Assembly: GCA_021810045.1 (NCBI GenBank)
Contig: JAJZJR010000003.1
Location: 62,001 to 126,000 of the forward strand
Direction: 5' to 3'
Source: Thermoplasmata archaeon
Lineage (GTDB): Archaea > Thermoplasmatota > Thermoplasmata > Thermoplasmatales > Thermoplasmataceae
DNA length: 64,000 bases
The notes below the pieces were generated by a model that saw only the letters and a list, made by a program, of their open reading frames with translations, did no database searches and was not told the origin of the DNA. This document shows, one piece after another, positions 16,427 through 25,862 of this stretch (the stretch's first letter is position 1; each line of letters starts with the position of its first letter). A program made the translations under genes and the position numbers.

Positions 16427-17777
16427 AAACAGACTACTTGCATCAACACTTGTACTGCTAGCCATATTGGGGACGCTGGGGCTTGCCTCCAATGTCCATG
16501 CACAGAGTATACCGCCAGCTGCTGTAACCGGCAGTTACTGGTACAGCGAGAACAGTACACAACTTGCTTCTCCCGGGTCTAACTATGTCCCCCTGATAGT
16601 GCCATTGGAGATAACGGATAATACTGCTCTTTCCGGATATACTGCCTCAGTGAATCTGACATACCATAATGGATTGCCATTCAACTACAGCTATGTCAAG
16701 GGACTGAACAAAGCACAGACTGATTATTACAGTCTTACCGGTTTGTCCAATGGTACAGTGATACCCGTCACACAGCTTGTAAATATTTCATCCAACGCAA
16801 CAGAAGGAATTTACCAGATAGCAATAACAATTAACTCAACCACGCCAGGATCTGCTGTTAATATACCTGTAAACGTCGCAGTACTTGGAACTCCAAAGCT
16901 GACTCTGGTTAATTATTTTACAAACCCGCCTGAGATCTATCAGAATGAGAAATTTGTACAGTTCACTGCAGTGGTCTCGAATACAGGTGCAGGCCCTGCC
17001 AAGAACACACAGTTCTCACTGTCTTCTAGTGCATTCAACATTACGACGGGAGCATACAACGTCTCATACCTGCCATCAGGTTCAGTGACAAACTATACAT
17101 TCCTCATGAACGCACACAACATTACCGGCCAGAATACCATTGATTTCCACATGGGTGCCCAGACATTTACTATCCCGGTTTATCTGCATAATTACGGCTC
17201 ACTGAAGATCAGAAGCAGCCTCCCTACTCTTACTTCAGGTGCAAGCAAACTGCTTGAAACCTTCAATATAACCAACACTGGCAGCAACACTCTTCTGGAT
17301 GTAAATGTGCACCTTCTTTCGCCAAGTGTAGTTTCCATCCACGTATCTTCTTCCAACCCTCTGGGAGCACTGACGGCCAATAATTTTACAATTGCTCAGC
17401 TCAACCCAGGACAGAAGATTACAGTGACCTATATTGTTGACGTCAGTTCAGCTGCACAGTCAGTCTCATATCCAGCTCAGCTGGTTGTTCAGTGGCACCT
17501 CAACAATACTGCCAAGCAGTTCTATCAGACATACAACTTCAATGAGAGCGTTTCCCCTACAGCAATTCAGCAGTTTAAATCAAGTCTCACATTCACGCCG
17601 TTGAATATGGTTGTCCTGGCAGTAATTGTTATCCTTATTGTAGCACTGGTTGCAGTATCCGCAAGATCAAGGAGAATCAGGAAAAAACTGCAGTCCAACC
17701 AGCCACAAAGAGAAACGCCTCCATCACTGGAACACAAGGAAATACCAGAAAAGAATAGGGAGGAAAGGAAAAATTAA
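16419..17777 (+). CDS. Secreted, C-terminally anchored beta-sandwich protein
   Basis: I place the start at the TTG at 16419, which has a GGTGAT ribosome site just upstream and overlaps the MFS stop. A signal peptide (LLASTLVLLAILGTLGLASNVHA) ends near residue 28. The exterior domain is rich in Asn-X-Ser/Thr sites and contains two CARDB/NEW3-like beta-sandwich stretches, for example NTGAGPAKNTQFSL and ITNTGSNTLLDVNV. A TM helix near residues 390-415 and a basic cytoplasmic tail follow. Coupling to the MFS gene suggests an extracellular partner of the exporter. This pairing is inference. Confidence 0.78.
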   Translation: MNKNRLLASTLVLLAILGTLGLASNVHAQSIPPAAVTGSYWYSENSTQLASPGSNYVPLIVPLEITDNTALSGYTASVNLTYHNGLPFNYSYVKGLNKAQTDYYSLTGLSNGTVIPVTQLVNISSNATEGIYQIAITINSTTPGSAVNIPVNVAVLGTPKLTLVNYFTNPPEIYQNEKFVQFTAVVSNTGAGPAKNTQFSLSSSAFNITTGAYNVSYLPSGSVTNYTFLMNAHNITGQNTIDFHMGAQTFTIPVYLHNYGSLKIRSSLPTLTSGASKLLETFNITNTGSNTLLDVNVHLLSPSVVSIHVSSSNPLGALTANNFTIAQLNPGQKITVTYIVDVSSAAQSVSYPAQLVVQWHLNNTAKQFYQTYNFNESVSPTAIQQFKSSLTFTPLNMVVLAVIVILIVALVAVSARSRRIRKKLQSNQPQRETPPSLEHKEIPEKNREERKN

Positions 17778-17801
17778 TCACCCTCCTCTCTCTTTTTTAC
17801 T

Positions 17802-18593
17802 GTGACATTCTCCGTAGTAGCATTTGATCCAAAAGACAGGAAATGGGGCGTAGGGGTAGCAAGCAGATTCCTGTCTGTGGGTTCTGTTGTCCCATGGGCC
17901 AGGGCAGGTATAGGTTGTATTGCCACACAGTCCTACGCAAATTATTCATACGGCCCTGAAGGGCTTGAATTGCTGAAACAATACAGCTCAAAGGATACAA
18001 TTGAGGCACTGACATCAAAGGATTCAGATGCTGCCAGAAGACAGGTTGCAGCTGTTGACTCATCCGGAACACCGTTTGCCTATACTGGTTCGAAATGCAT
18101 GGATTATGCAGGCCATATAGTAGGAAAGAATTTCTCAGTTCAGGGGAATATCCTGGCGGGTCCTTCCGTACTTGAAGGAATGTATGAGGAAATGGCAAAG
18201 GAAGGCAAGCTGGAACAAAGGATTCTTTCAGCAATGTATTCTGCAGAAAAGCAGGGTGGAGACAGAAGAGGAAGGCAAAGTGCCTGCATATTCATAGTGT
18301 CGGAAAACGAACACTTTGAAGAAGGTTCTGATGTTTACATGGACATAAGAGTAGAAGATGCCAAAGAACCAATTCCAGAGCTCAACAGGATTATGGAAGT
18401 ATGGATGGCCACATTTTTTGAAAGAGAATTCGTTAACATCAGTGATCATCAGAAAGAAATAGATGACGCAATAAAACTCGCCGGCTTTGAAAGTCTGGAA
18501 AAACTTGCAGAATCCAGAAGAGTGGAATTCAACATAAATGATGGAAAAATCGGAAAGTATTCACTCAAAGTGATCACGTCCGATCTATGGTAA
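17802..18593 (+). CDS. DUF1028 family protein (Ntn-hydrolase-like fold)
   Basis: The 263-residue protein begins with GTG and then TFSVVAFDP, and carries the DUF1028 features GVGVASRFLSVGSVVPWARAG (split in the N-terminal 40 residues), ATQSYANYSYGP and QGNILAGPSVLEGM. The middle has DRRGRQSACIFIV. The last 80 residues form an unassigned extension. The fold is related to Ntn-hydrolases and the protein may be a peptidase or amidase, but the substrate is unknown. It follows the anchored secreted protein gene by 24 bases. Confidence 0.82.
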   Translation: MTFSVVAFDPKDRKWGVGVASRFLSVGSVVPWARAGIGCIATQSYANYSYGPEGLELLKQYSSKDTIEALTSKDSDAARRQVAAVDSSGTPFAYTGSKCMDYAGHIVGKNFSVQGNILAGPSVLEGMYEEMAKEGKLEQRILSAMYSAEKQGGDRRGRQSACIFIVSENEHFEEGSDVYMDIRVEDAKEPIPELNRIMEVWMATFFEREFVNISDHQKEIDDAIKLAGFESLEKLAESRRVEFNINDGKIGKYSLKVITSDLW

Positions 18594-18608
18594 GCGGAAA
18601 TAGCTTAA

Positions 18609-19121
18609 ATGTATAACATAGGGGTTATAGGCGGAGGAAATGCGGATGAAAAATACCGCGAAACGTCGATAGAACTGGGAAGATTACTTGCTGAAAAGAA
18701 GGCTACAGTATTCTGTGGCGGAACAACCGGTGTAATGGAATGGGTTGCCGAAGGGGTCAAAGAGTCTGGCGGTGTCTCCGTTGGAATTCTGCCTGCCATG
18801 GATATGTCAACAGGAAATGGTTTCCTTACAGTGAAGATGCCTACGGGATTGGGATTTGCCAGAAATGTCCTCATAGTAAGGGCATCTGAGGCCCTCATAT
18901 CTGTCGATGGCTCCACCGGCACCATCTCAGAAGCTACTTTCGCACTTTCAGAAGGCAAATCAGTTATTGTCCTGGGCGAGCTTCCTCTTGAAAGGAGAAA
19001 GAAAGAGGATGGGTTTGTATTCAGAGCCAATAGTCCATCAGAGGCTGTAGAAATTGCGATGAAAGAAGCAGCAAAGCTGAGGGAAAAAGTTTCATCAGGC
19101 TGGAGACTCCCCGGCACCTGA
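18609..19121 (+). CDS. TIGR00725/LOG-like Rossmann nucleotide-binding protein
   Basis: The 170-residue protein has the GVIGGGNADEKYRE N-terminus, a phosphate loop FCGGTTGVMEWVAEG, and SVDGSTGTISEATFAL, where LOG proteins have PGGxGTxxE. The conserved Arg-Asn in GFARNVLIV is also present. Family members act on nucleoside monophosphates or bind nucleotides. The specific role is unknown. It follows the DUF1028 gene by 15 bases and ends one base before the convergent APC permease. Confidence 0.82.
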   Translation: MYNIGVIGGGNADEKYRETSIELGRLLAEKKATVFCGGTTGVMEWVAEGVKESGGVSVGILPAMDMSTGNGFLTVKMPTGLGFARNVLIVRASEALISVDGSTGTISEATFALSEGKSVIVLGELPLERRKKEDGFVFRANSPSEAVEIAMKEAAKLREKVSSGWRLPGT

Positions 19122-20969
19122 TTATGCAGTTTTCTTTTTGTAATCGGTTCGTTCAATTACAAAGACATCCATCATTATGTTTATGAAGATGGTGAAAGCA
19201 CCAATCAACAGCAGGAACCTGAGATCGTAATCCGGAAATATTGTGTTCCCTGTTATTGGATGAAGAAATGAAGGAAGAACCAGGACAAGTTCTGTTGGAA
19301 AAGCGGTAACCATGAGGAAACCCACAAGATCCAGGAACATGACAAACGTCTGAAGTCCGATTGTTCCTGTGGAAATTATGTCATACATCATGAAACTCAG
19401 GACTATGGCTACCACTCCTAAGAGGACAACATTGGGATTTTCAGGGAACAGAAGAAGATCCACGAGGAATGAGATTGAGGCGGCAGCGATGGATACAATT
19501 ACTGTCTGTCTGGGTATCCTGCCGCTTATTTTCCTCAGCCATATTGGTGTAAGGGAAATGAGGCCTAGGGCGATAAGAACCATGAAATCTGTTATATTGA
19601 CAAGAAAACCTGGTTGAGTAAGGGAAAGAACCAGGATAAGCAATACAGTAAAGATCCACGAGGAGTTCTTCACCATTCTTGGGAAAAAACCTTCCTCAGC
19701 CAGAGACCTCAGATGCCGGGATGCTGCAATGAATGCAGGCACAAATGTGGTGATCGTGGAGAGGAGGAAGGCAATTATGGTAACGATCTGGAATCGGGAA
19801 CCGAGAAATGTGGAAACAACGTAGATTGCTGGAATTGTGGCTCCACTTAATTTCGAAAGATTTGGATGGACAGCATATATTGTCAGTCCGTTAAATATCA
19901 TTATGGCCAATGCAACAAGGACAGTTGACTGCATCGACAGTGAAAGGTACTTTTCTTTGGACATAGGTTTAAGTTTGAACCATCTGGAAATCAAAGGAAT
20001 CTCTGAATAATCCATGGATTCCCTGACCATGGCCTGTATTTCCTGGAATCCGAAAAACAGAATGAATAGAAATCCGGTATTCTCAAGTATATCAACGAGG
20101 ATGTTTCCTGTACCAAAAGAAAAGTATCCGGAAAAATTCCAGTGTCCGGCTATTCCAAGTGAAAGACCCTGATAAATAATGAGAAGAACGATAACTACGA
20201 TCATCACAATCTGTGCGTATCCTATCACCTTGAGATATTTTCTTTCATAGAACGCATTGACTATAAACCAAGTGCCAAAAAAGCCCATGATAATGGTTTC
20301 AGTCACATAAATCATGAAATTTGACATGCCAATGGATGCAAGTATTGACGGAAGTGTAGAGAATGTGAAGGTAAAGAAGAAGATTGCAGAGAATGCAGCA
20401 AGGGCAGTATTTGCCAGCCACATGGAAAATCTGGAAATGAAGTATCTTAAAGATTTCTCACGGGTTACCATCTTAACGAACCCCGGACCACCGATCACCT
20501 CAACATTATTCTCCACAGAATACCGGTACATTCCTGAATATATACGGGATATCACGTAGGACAGTAATCCTGCAATAATGAGGGAAATGGTTGAAACAAA
20601 AGCATACTGAACTATGTTCACCGGCAAAATGATGAAAAGCGGTGATCCAATGGTCGCTCCAATGCCTATGGCCAAAAGGGTTGTGAATCCATATGTGGGC
20701 TTCATCTGTGGCCGGAAAGGAGGTCTCCGGAATTTTACCCTGAAAGATTCCGGCACTATGGATATAAGTGTGATACCTGTAACCATTGAAGCTATGGATG
20801 CTATAATTTCAGTATTACCCGGGAATCTTGCTATGGAAGGGCTGCCGTAATGGGTCAGCAATGCGTAAAGCATTGCTGCTGAGATAAATATAAACAGGGC
20901 TCCAACAATGGCAGCAAACAGCTTGAAGACCTTGACAATAGAATTAACTGTTCTCTGTGTAACTTTCAA
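19122..20969 (-). CDS. APC-superfamily amino-acid permease
   Basis: The 615-residue membrane protein has about 14 hydrophobic segments. The helix-1 signature region GFTTLLAIGIGATIGSPLF is present, which is the unwound GxG substrate site of APC transporters. A GFQEIQAM segment matches helix 6 (normally GFE). Two extra N-terminal helices occur before the core (residues 8-65), so the protein is longer than common APC members. It is coupled by a four-base overlap to a small membrane protein gene. Likely substrate: an amino acid; identity unknown. Confidence 0.86.
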   Translation of the reverse strand: MKVTQRTVNSIVKVFKLFAAIVGALFIFISAAMLYALLTHYGSPSIARFPGNTEIIASIASMVTGITLISIVPESFRVKFRRPPFRPQMKPTYGFTTLLAIGIGATIGSPLFIILPVNIVQYAFVSTISLIIAGLLSYVISRIYSGMYRYSVENNVEVIGGPGFVKMVTREKSLRYFISRFSMWLANTALAAFSAIFFFTFTFSTLPSILASIGMSNFMIYVTETIIMGFFGTWFIVNAFYERKYLKVIGYAQIVMIVVIVLLIIYQGLSLGIAGHWNFSGYFSFGTGNILVDILENTGFLFILFFGFQEIQAMVRESMDYSEIPLISRWFKLKPMSKEKYLSLSMQSTVLVALAIMIFNGLTIYAVHPNLSKLSGATIPAIYVVSTFLGSRFQIVTIIAFLLSTITTFVPAFIAASRHLRSLAEEGFFPRMVKNSSWIFTVLLILVLSLTQPGFLVNITDFMVLIALGLISLTPIWLRKISGRIPRQTVIVSIAAASISFLVDLLLFPENPNVVLLGVVAIVLSFMMYDIISTGTIGLQTFVMFLDLVGFLMVTAFPTELVLVLPSFLHPITGNTIFPDYDLRFLLLIGAFTIFINIMMDVFVIERTDYKKKTA

Positions 20970-21457
20970 TTTACATCCGTCACTATTAGTCCTGCTTCCT
21001 TCATGTTGTTGGATGCATACCTTATGATCTGGAAAGCTGAGAGAAGCATTATTACGGCAATGATAAAATCAACTGCAAGAATTATGGTGGCTTCAATGGA
21101 ATCCGGGGGGACGGAGACCAGGTAGGAACCGAAGTAGTTCAGTATTACTTCTGGATTTGCATAGTAGAAGAACGTTGGCAATATCAGCACAAGTCCCATG
21201 AAAAGCAGGATTGCAGAAAAAGCCATTTCTCCGGCCGCCACGATAAACAGCCTCCTTGGATTTCTCTTCCTTCCAGATGAAATAAGTTCAACAAAATTCC
21301 GTATCTCCATATCTGGCGTCTCCAGTATCTCGCTCTTCAGTGCTGCCATGTAGGTCTCACTATCCCTGGCAAGAGACATGGTGGTTTTGAGATCAAGTTT
21401 CAGCTTCTCAAGAAGCAGTTTGTAGTTTTCACTTACACCTTTGTTGCTATCTTCCAT
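20966..21457 (-). CDS. Two-helix membrane protein, partner of APC permease
   Basis: The 163-residue protein has a helical, charged N-terminal region of about 75 residues and two transmembrane helices (about 77-103 and 120-143) flanked by basic residues. It precedes and overlaps the permease gene, so it may help fold or regulate it. No named family is recognised. The ATG at 21457 is preceded by an AT-rich divergent promoter region shared with the next gene. Confidence 0.65.
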   Translation of the reverse strand: MEDSNKGVSENYKLLLEKLKLDLKTTMSLARDSETYMAALKSEILETPDMEIRNFVELISSGRKRNPRRLFIVAAGEMAFSAILLFMGLVLILPTFFYYANPEVILNYFGSYLVSVPPDSIEATIILAVDFIIAVIMLLSAFQIIRYASNNMKEAGLIVTDVN

Positions 21458-21555
21458 GTTTCTCAGGTGTCAGAGACTGGATCAACATATATATTTGGTG
21501 TAAAAAAATTCAGGAAATAGTTTTTAACGGTGAAGAATTAAGGGAGTTTATCTCC

Positions 21556-22716
21556 ATGCAAGACAATTCAAATTCAGACTCACGCAGATTGTTAAAGCAG
21601 ATTTTCACAGAACTTGAGGAATCTGTACTTAATGCTGATCGTGCATCAGACTGCAAAGTTGAACTTCAGGACCTGCTGTCGAGGAAAGAAGGTCACATCA
21701 AAAGAGAAAGAAGGATTTTAGATGATGTGAAGGGCGTACTCGACGAGTATGTAAAGGAAGAGAATTTTGACGAGTTCAAGACTTATCATGAGGCAATTCT
21801 GTCCTATGTTGGTTCCTCACTGGACACGTACGAGGTTGCATTATCTGAATTCCTTTCAAAAGACCTGTCTGCAAAGGAGGAGGAAATCAAATCATACCAG
21901 ACTAAGAGTGTACGCTCCCTGGAAACTTTTCTTTCAAGAGACCCCATTGAATCCATTGAAACCGAAGTCAATATCAAATACCTTGAAGGTGGATATGAAG
22001 CGAGATATCGTTCAGTATGCCAGAAGGAAGTAGAATACGAATTCATCCTGAATGCATCGGAGGTGGAATTCTTCAGGACAAGACTGGAGGGCAACACTCT
22101 GATGAAAGGCCTTAAGCTTCCTGTGAGGTATGCCAAGGCCTGGGTAAGCAAGGATCCCGTATTGGATTATGAAAAACTTGACGACTATTACATGTCCCAG
22201 GCATCTATTTCCGATAACCAGCTCTTTGTGACATTTGTTAATGAGGAAACCGGATCTGAATTCAAATTTCATTCGTCAGTATCTGATGGGGCCGTGTTTC
22301 TTGAGGTAGACTACAAGGACTCGCTACAGTCTGTTTCATTAACAACCCAGCCTGCGCTGAACAGCAATCTCAACCGGGATGCGGTCAATGATCTTATGAA
22401 CCAGATACGTACTGCACTATGGTATCTCAAGGATCATAAACTCAGGCTGGTAAAGATATTACTCAGGAATGTGGACGTTGTTTCCAATCTAAAGGTATCC
22501 GATCTTTTTTACACAATCCTTGAGATTCTCTCTCCAAGGTTATCCACTGAATTGACAAAGGTTATTGCAGAGGATGCCCCAGTATCTGACGATGAGGACA
22601 AGACATTGAACAGGGAATTTATAGCATCCAGGCTGGACCTTCTTGGTGAAAGAGCCCAGACGGTGAGTGCAATACTTGGTATTTCCGGCTTTACAGACTC
22701 TTTTCCCAAAACCTAA
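21556..22716 (+). CDS. Hypothetical cytosolic protein with coiled-coil N-terminus
   Basis: The 386-residue protein is hydrophilic, without signal or TM segments. Residues 1-120 are helical and coil-forming (LLSRKEGHIKRERRILDDVKG). A central alpha-beta region follows (EVNIKYLEGGYEARYRSV), and another helical region lies near the C-terminus. I do not recognise a fold. The gene has its own divergent promoter opposite the APC operon and overlaps the tail of the next convergent gene. Coding is supported by the long open frame. Confidence 0.72.
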   Translation: MQDNSNSDSRRLLKQIFTELEESVLNADRASDCKVELQDLLSRKEGHIKRERRILDDVKGVLDEYVKEENFDEFKTYHEAILSYVGSSLDTYEVALSEFLSKDLSAKEEEIKSYQTKSVRSLETFLSRDPIESIETEVNIKYLEGGYEARYRSVCQKEVEYEFILNASEVEFFRTRLEGNTLMKGLKLPVRYAKAWVSKDPVLDYEKLDDYYMSQASISDNQLFVTFVNEETGSEFKFHSSVSDGAVFLEVDYKDSLQSVSLTTQPALNSNLNRDAVNDLMNQIRTALWYLKDHKLRLVKILLRNVDVVSNLKVSDLFYTILEILSPRLSTELTKVIAEDAPVSDDEDKTLNREFIASRLDLLGERAQTVSAILGISGFTDSFPKT

Positions 22717-23096
22717 TTTTTCCCAAGTATTTTCCTGAACTCAACTAGATAAAAGATGATATAAGCGGCAGGGAGGAGAAAGAACCCGAGTATTTCACTG
22801 GCAACAAGTACCATGAATTCATAATTCATGTGTGGGTGAAGAATTGCATTAATATGGCTTGGCTGTGAGAGGTTAAACAGTATGGACACTATTCCTAGGA
22901 TAAGCCCCAGATGAATTGCCCAGGCCTTTCCAAGATTAACAAAATGAGCCACAACCAGTATGATAATTATGGTTCCTATTGTGGAGAATGTAAGCAAAAC
23001 GGGTACAAGATTTTCGGTTCTCAAAATAAGGCCCCCTATTGCAAGAAACATAGCGGAAAGAACCATTATTATAGACATTGTTCTTGGAACATTCAC
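22713..23096 (-). CDS. Four-helix membrane protein, unknown
   Basis: The 127-residue protein has four hydrophobic segments (about residues 5-27, 33-52, 57-77 and 87-115). It starts MNVPRTMSIIMV and ends with EFRKILGKN. No motif is recognised. It lies 30 bases downstream of the DCC-domain gene on the same strand, so it may be co-transcribed. Four-helix DoxX or DUF-type quinone-interacting proteins often accompany DCC-domain proteins, but the resemblance here is only topological. Confidence 0.6.
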   Translation of the reverse strand: MNVPRTMSIIMVLSAMFLAIGGLILRTENLVPVLLTFSTIGTIIIILVVAHFVNLGKAWAIHLGLILGIVSILFNLSQPSHINAILHPHMNYEFMVLVASEILGFFLLPAAYIIFYLVEFRKILGKN

Positions 23097-23126
23097 ATTC
23101 GGAATATGGGAAGGTGGAATTAAATG

Positions 23127-23540
23127 TCATTGGTCAAGAAATTGCCTGGACAGAACATATCTTGATACAGATATCCATTTATACAGGGGATCTGCAATGG
23201 TCAGGAGACGTAGAAGCATTATGAGCAGATATATTGGGAATGACGGAGGCGAATGAAGCATGAGTCTCGAGATTCCCTTCATTCCCGGATATATTCCAGA
23301 ATTTTTGCTGTCAATTACATGTATGCTTTCCAGAAGAAACTCAACGGGAATTTTCGACCCGGGTTTCCCGTTATATTCCTGCAGGGTCAGATACGAATAT
23401 TCGCGAAGAAAATCCATCTTCTTAAGGAATTTGACAGAGGCCCGGCAGATGGGACATGAACCATCATAAATTACAAGAAATCTCCTGCAATTGTCTGTTT
23501 GAACTGATATTGGGCCATATTTCTGTGATTTCTCTGTCAT
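23127..23540 (-). CDS. DCC-family (DUF393) thiol-disulfide protein
   Basis: The 137-residue protein has the family motif YDGSCPICRASVKFLK with the redox pair Cys29 and Cys32. A GISRLMLHSPP helix and a terminal SVSRYVLSRQ segment follow. The protein is probably a thioredoxin-fold oxidoreductase or electron-carrier-linked protein; no specific partner is known. The following minus-strand gene encodes a four-helix membrane protein, consistent with a membrane redox pair, but that is inference. Confidence 0.82.
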   Translation of the reverse strand: MTEKSQKYGPISVQTDNCRRFLVIYDGSCPICRASVKFLKKMDFLREYSYLTLQEYNGKPGSKIPVEFLLESIHVIDSKNSGIYPGMKGISRLMLHSPPSFPIYLLIMLLRLLTIADPLYKWISVSRYVLSRQFLDQ

Positions 23541-23592
23541 TAAGATAATTTAACATGGGGAATAGATACTAAACAATTATCAATTGACAGAT

Positions 23593-25044
23593 TCATTTCA
23601 TTTTACGGATTTTTTCAGATGAAGTATAATATGATCTGACTCCAAGGTTTCTTGCCTCACTTGCTGCATAGGCACTCTGAAGCCCTTTCTGGCAGTAGAA
23701 GACATATATCTTGTCATTTCCATTTTCCTCTATTACTTTCTTAACTCCACCAAGTCCGGAACTGATTGCATTCTCATAGTGCCAGTCGTTGTAGTTGGTT
23801 TTGCTTCTGAGGTCTACAACTATTGAGTTTTCCGGGAGTTCAGTGATTTCATAATCCTCGTCCGAAATACTTTTCATGTAAGGTTCCACTTCAGCTCCCC
23901 TAAGGACAGTCCTGTTATCAAGAAGTTTTTCCTGGATGTCATAACTCAGAATGTCTCTGTCTACGTCTTCCGGAGAGGCATTCAGAACAACAGTCTGAGA
24001 AAACAGGGCACAGAATTCTCCCTTGTTTGAGACAGGAAATGTCCCGATTTTCCTTGCAATGTCTGCAATTTCATCCTTATCCATGCCAATCAGTGGACGG
24101 TAGACGGGGAAATCAATCCCATGGTTTATTGCAAATAGATTCTGAGGTGTCTGTGAAGATACCTGGCCAAGTGATTCACCGGTAATTATCCCATATGCAT
24201 TTCTCTCTCTGGCTATAGCTATGGCAAGGCTGTAGAGGATGCGTTTGTACGTTACCCCCGGTATCTTGATCTTATGTGACAGAACAAGGAGATCAATGAG
24301 TGGTCTGCCGTCTATTATATGGACTGTTGGCTCGTAGCCCAGTGCCCAGTCCCCGATGAGTGTATTTGCAGATCTCAAGAATTCCACAGTATCTATTGGG
24401 TGGGACAATGACACAAATATAAAATCCACTGGTGAACCACGTTTCATAATCATCCATGCAGCCACCGGGGAATCTATTCCTCCAGACATAAGTGAAACCA
24501 TGGGTGCTTCTGATCCAAGAGGCAGGCCACCAGGCCCCATGTAGTTTTCAACATAGAAATATGCACGGTTGTTCCTCACTTCTATGCTGACTTCGATATC
24601 CGGTTCATCAAGGTCGACTCCGGCCGAGTAATCGTAAAGGGCGTCCCCAACTATGACATTTAGTTCCTTGGAAGTGAATGGCTGGCCTCCAGCTCTCCTT
24701 GACCTTACTGCAAACTTCTTCCCATTTAGCATGCGGGAGTATAATTCAACTGCTTTCTGAGCGATCTCCTCAGGTTTGGTATATGTAATGGAAACAACTG
24801 GAGAGAAGCTCTTGATTCCCATTGTTCTGCCCAGAACATCGAGAACATTTCCCTGGACCGAATAATCACTCAGGTATATTCTACCCCTTTCAGTGGTAAT
24901 TTTCGCATTCTCGCCGAGGCGTCTAAGCCCTTCATTGATGTTGGTCTTGAGCTTGTTGATCATCATGCTCCTCGCACGGCTTCCCTTTAGCCCTACTTCT
25001 GAATAACGTGCAATGATCATGTTGGGTTCTCCAGTGCCATTCAT
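23593..25044 (-). CDS. thiI: tRNA 4-thiouridine synthase ThiI with rhodanese domain
   Basis: This enzyme makes 4-thiouridine at tRNA position 8 and may supply thiamine sulfur. The 483-residue protein has a ferredoxin-like plus THUMP N-terminus (about 1-175), the PP-loop SGGIDSP at residues 187-193 and a C-terminal rhodanese domain. Cys451 (YCQKGLQS) should carry the persulfide. The AANH middle contains GITGESLGQVSSQTPQNL, a signature. It starts 12 bases after the HemQ-like gene, so the two share a transcript. Confidence 0.95.
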   Translation of the reverse strand: MNGTGEPNMIIARYSEVGLKGSRARSMMINKLKTNINEGLRRLGENAKITTERGRIYLSDYSVQGNVLDVLGRTMGIKSFSPVVSITYTKPEEIAQKAVELYSRMLNGKKFAVRSRRAGGQPFTSKELNVIVGDALYDYSAGVDLDEPDIEVSIEVRNNRAYFYVENYMGPGGLPLGSEAPMVSLMSGGIDSPVAAWMIMKRGSPVDFIFVSLSHPIDTVEFLRSANTLIGDWALGYEPTVHIIDGRPLIDLLVLSHKIKIPGVTYKRILYSLAIAIARERNAYGIITGESLGQVSSQTPQNLFAINHGIDFPVYRPLIGMDKDEIADIARKIGTFPVSNKGEFCALFSQTVVLNASPEDVDRDILSYDIQEKLLDNRTVLRGAEVEPYMKSISDEDYEITELPENSIVVDLRSKTNYNDWHYENAISSGLGGVKKVIEENGNDKIYVFYCQKGLQSAYAASEARNLGVRSYYTSSEKIRKMK

Positions 25045-25056
25045 TTACTCAATCAC

Positions 25057-25716
25057 CTAGAAGTGAAATGGCTCAGAAAGCATGCCAACGTATATTGGGT
25101 ACTCCTTTGTGATCCATTTCCTCTGTCTTGCTTCTCTTAGTCTCCGGGTAACATGAGACCACGCAGCAAGGGAATCTGTTTCGTACATGACAACAAATTC
25201 CTGATCTGAAATGCCGTATGAAAATGTTGTATAAGACCGGATATCCTCGTTTTCCGGATCTGATGTGGCCATGGCAATGTGTTCTGACATGATGGTTTTC
25301 CTCTCCTTCTGATCAACAAGATACCACTCAGGATCCTTGTTCATAGGATAACATATGAAATATTTCAGCGGAGGGAAATTCAGTGACCTGGACAACTCTT
25401 CCCCGGCTTTCAGATACGGGGAGTGCTCATAAAGGGAAAGCATGCTGTAATTTTCATTGCCGAATCCACCAATAACACGATTCAGGTTTTCCTTAAATGA
25501 AATCAGTTTCTCCGGGTCAAAAGAAGAAAGCCAGAGCAGGAGATCTGTGTCATGCCTTATTGATCTGTATGACCTCAGGTGAACCAGTTCATTTCTGGAT
25601 CTTACAAAGAAATCATCTAGCCCTTTCATTATATTTTTTTGAGTTTCCTCGTCGGATTTCCAAAAATTTTTGTTGAACTGACATGCAATAACCGATATGT
25701 AAATTTCCTGACTCAA
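25057..25716 (-). CDS. Chlorite-dismutase/HemQ-family heme protein
   Basis: The 219-residue protein resembles coproheme decarboxylases and chlorite-dismutase-like proteins. The second domain contains YPMNKDPEWYLVDQKERK and SEHIAM, where His146 aligns with the proximal heme ligand. YTTFSYGISDQEFVVMYE follows, a hallmark of the family. Whether it decarboxylates coproheme or has another heme role cannot be settled; the Arg of true chlorite dismutases is not obvious. It is upstream of thiI and divergent from the tyrosine catabolism operon. Confidence 0.83.
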   Translation of the reverse strand: MSQEIYISVIACQFNKNFWKSDEETQKNIMKGLDDFFVRSRNELVHLRSYRSIRHDTDLLLWLSSFDPEKLISFKENLNRVIGGFGNENYSMLSLYEHSPYLKAGEELSRSLNFPPLKYFICYPMNKDPEWYLVDQKERKTIMSEHIAMATSDPENEDIRSYTTFSYGISDQEFVVMYETDSLAAWSHVTRRLREARQRKWITKEYPIYVGMLSEPFHF

Positions 25717-25833
25717 TTTGCTCCTGCAAGCATTTCAACAAGGTAATTATGCGTTTCCATTCATTCCAAAAATCATGCCAGGGGGACCATACTGTTAATC
25801 ACTAACACGGTAAAATAGAGGTTTTGCAGAAAC

Positions 25834-25842
25834 TTTTTATAA
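25834..25842 (+). promoter_or_regulatory. TATA box of the tyrosine catabolism operon
   Basis: TTTTTATAA is centred about 25 bases before the ATG of hpd at 25863, predicting a leaderless transcript. The 25717-25862 gap serves divergent promoters for the HemQ-like/thiI unit and for this operon. Confidence 0.6.
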
Positions 25843-25862
25843 CTATTATTTCATGATAACAT

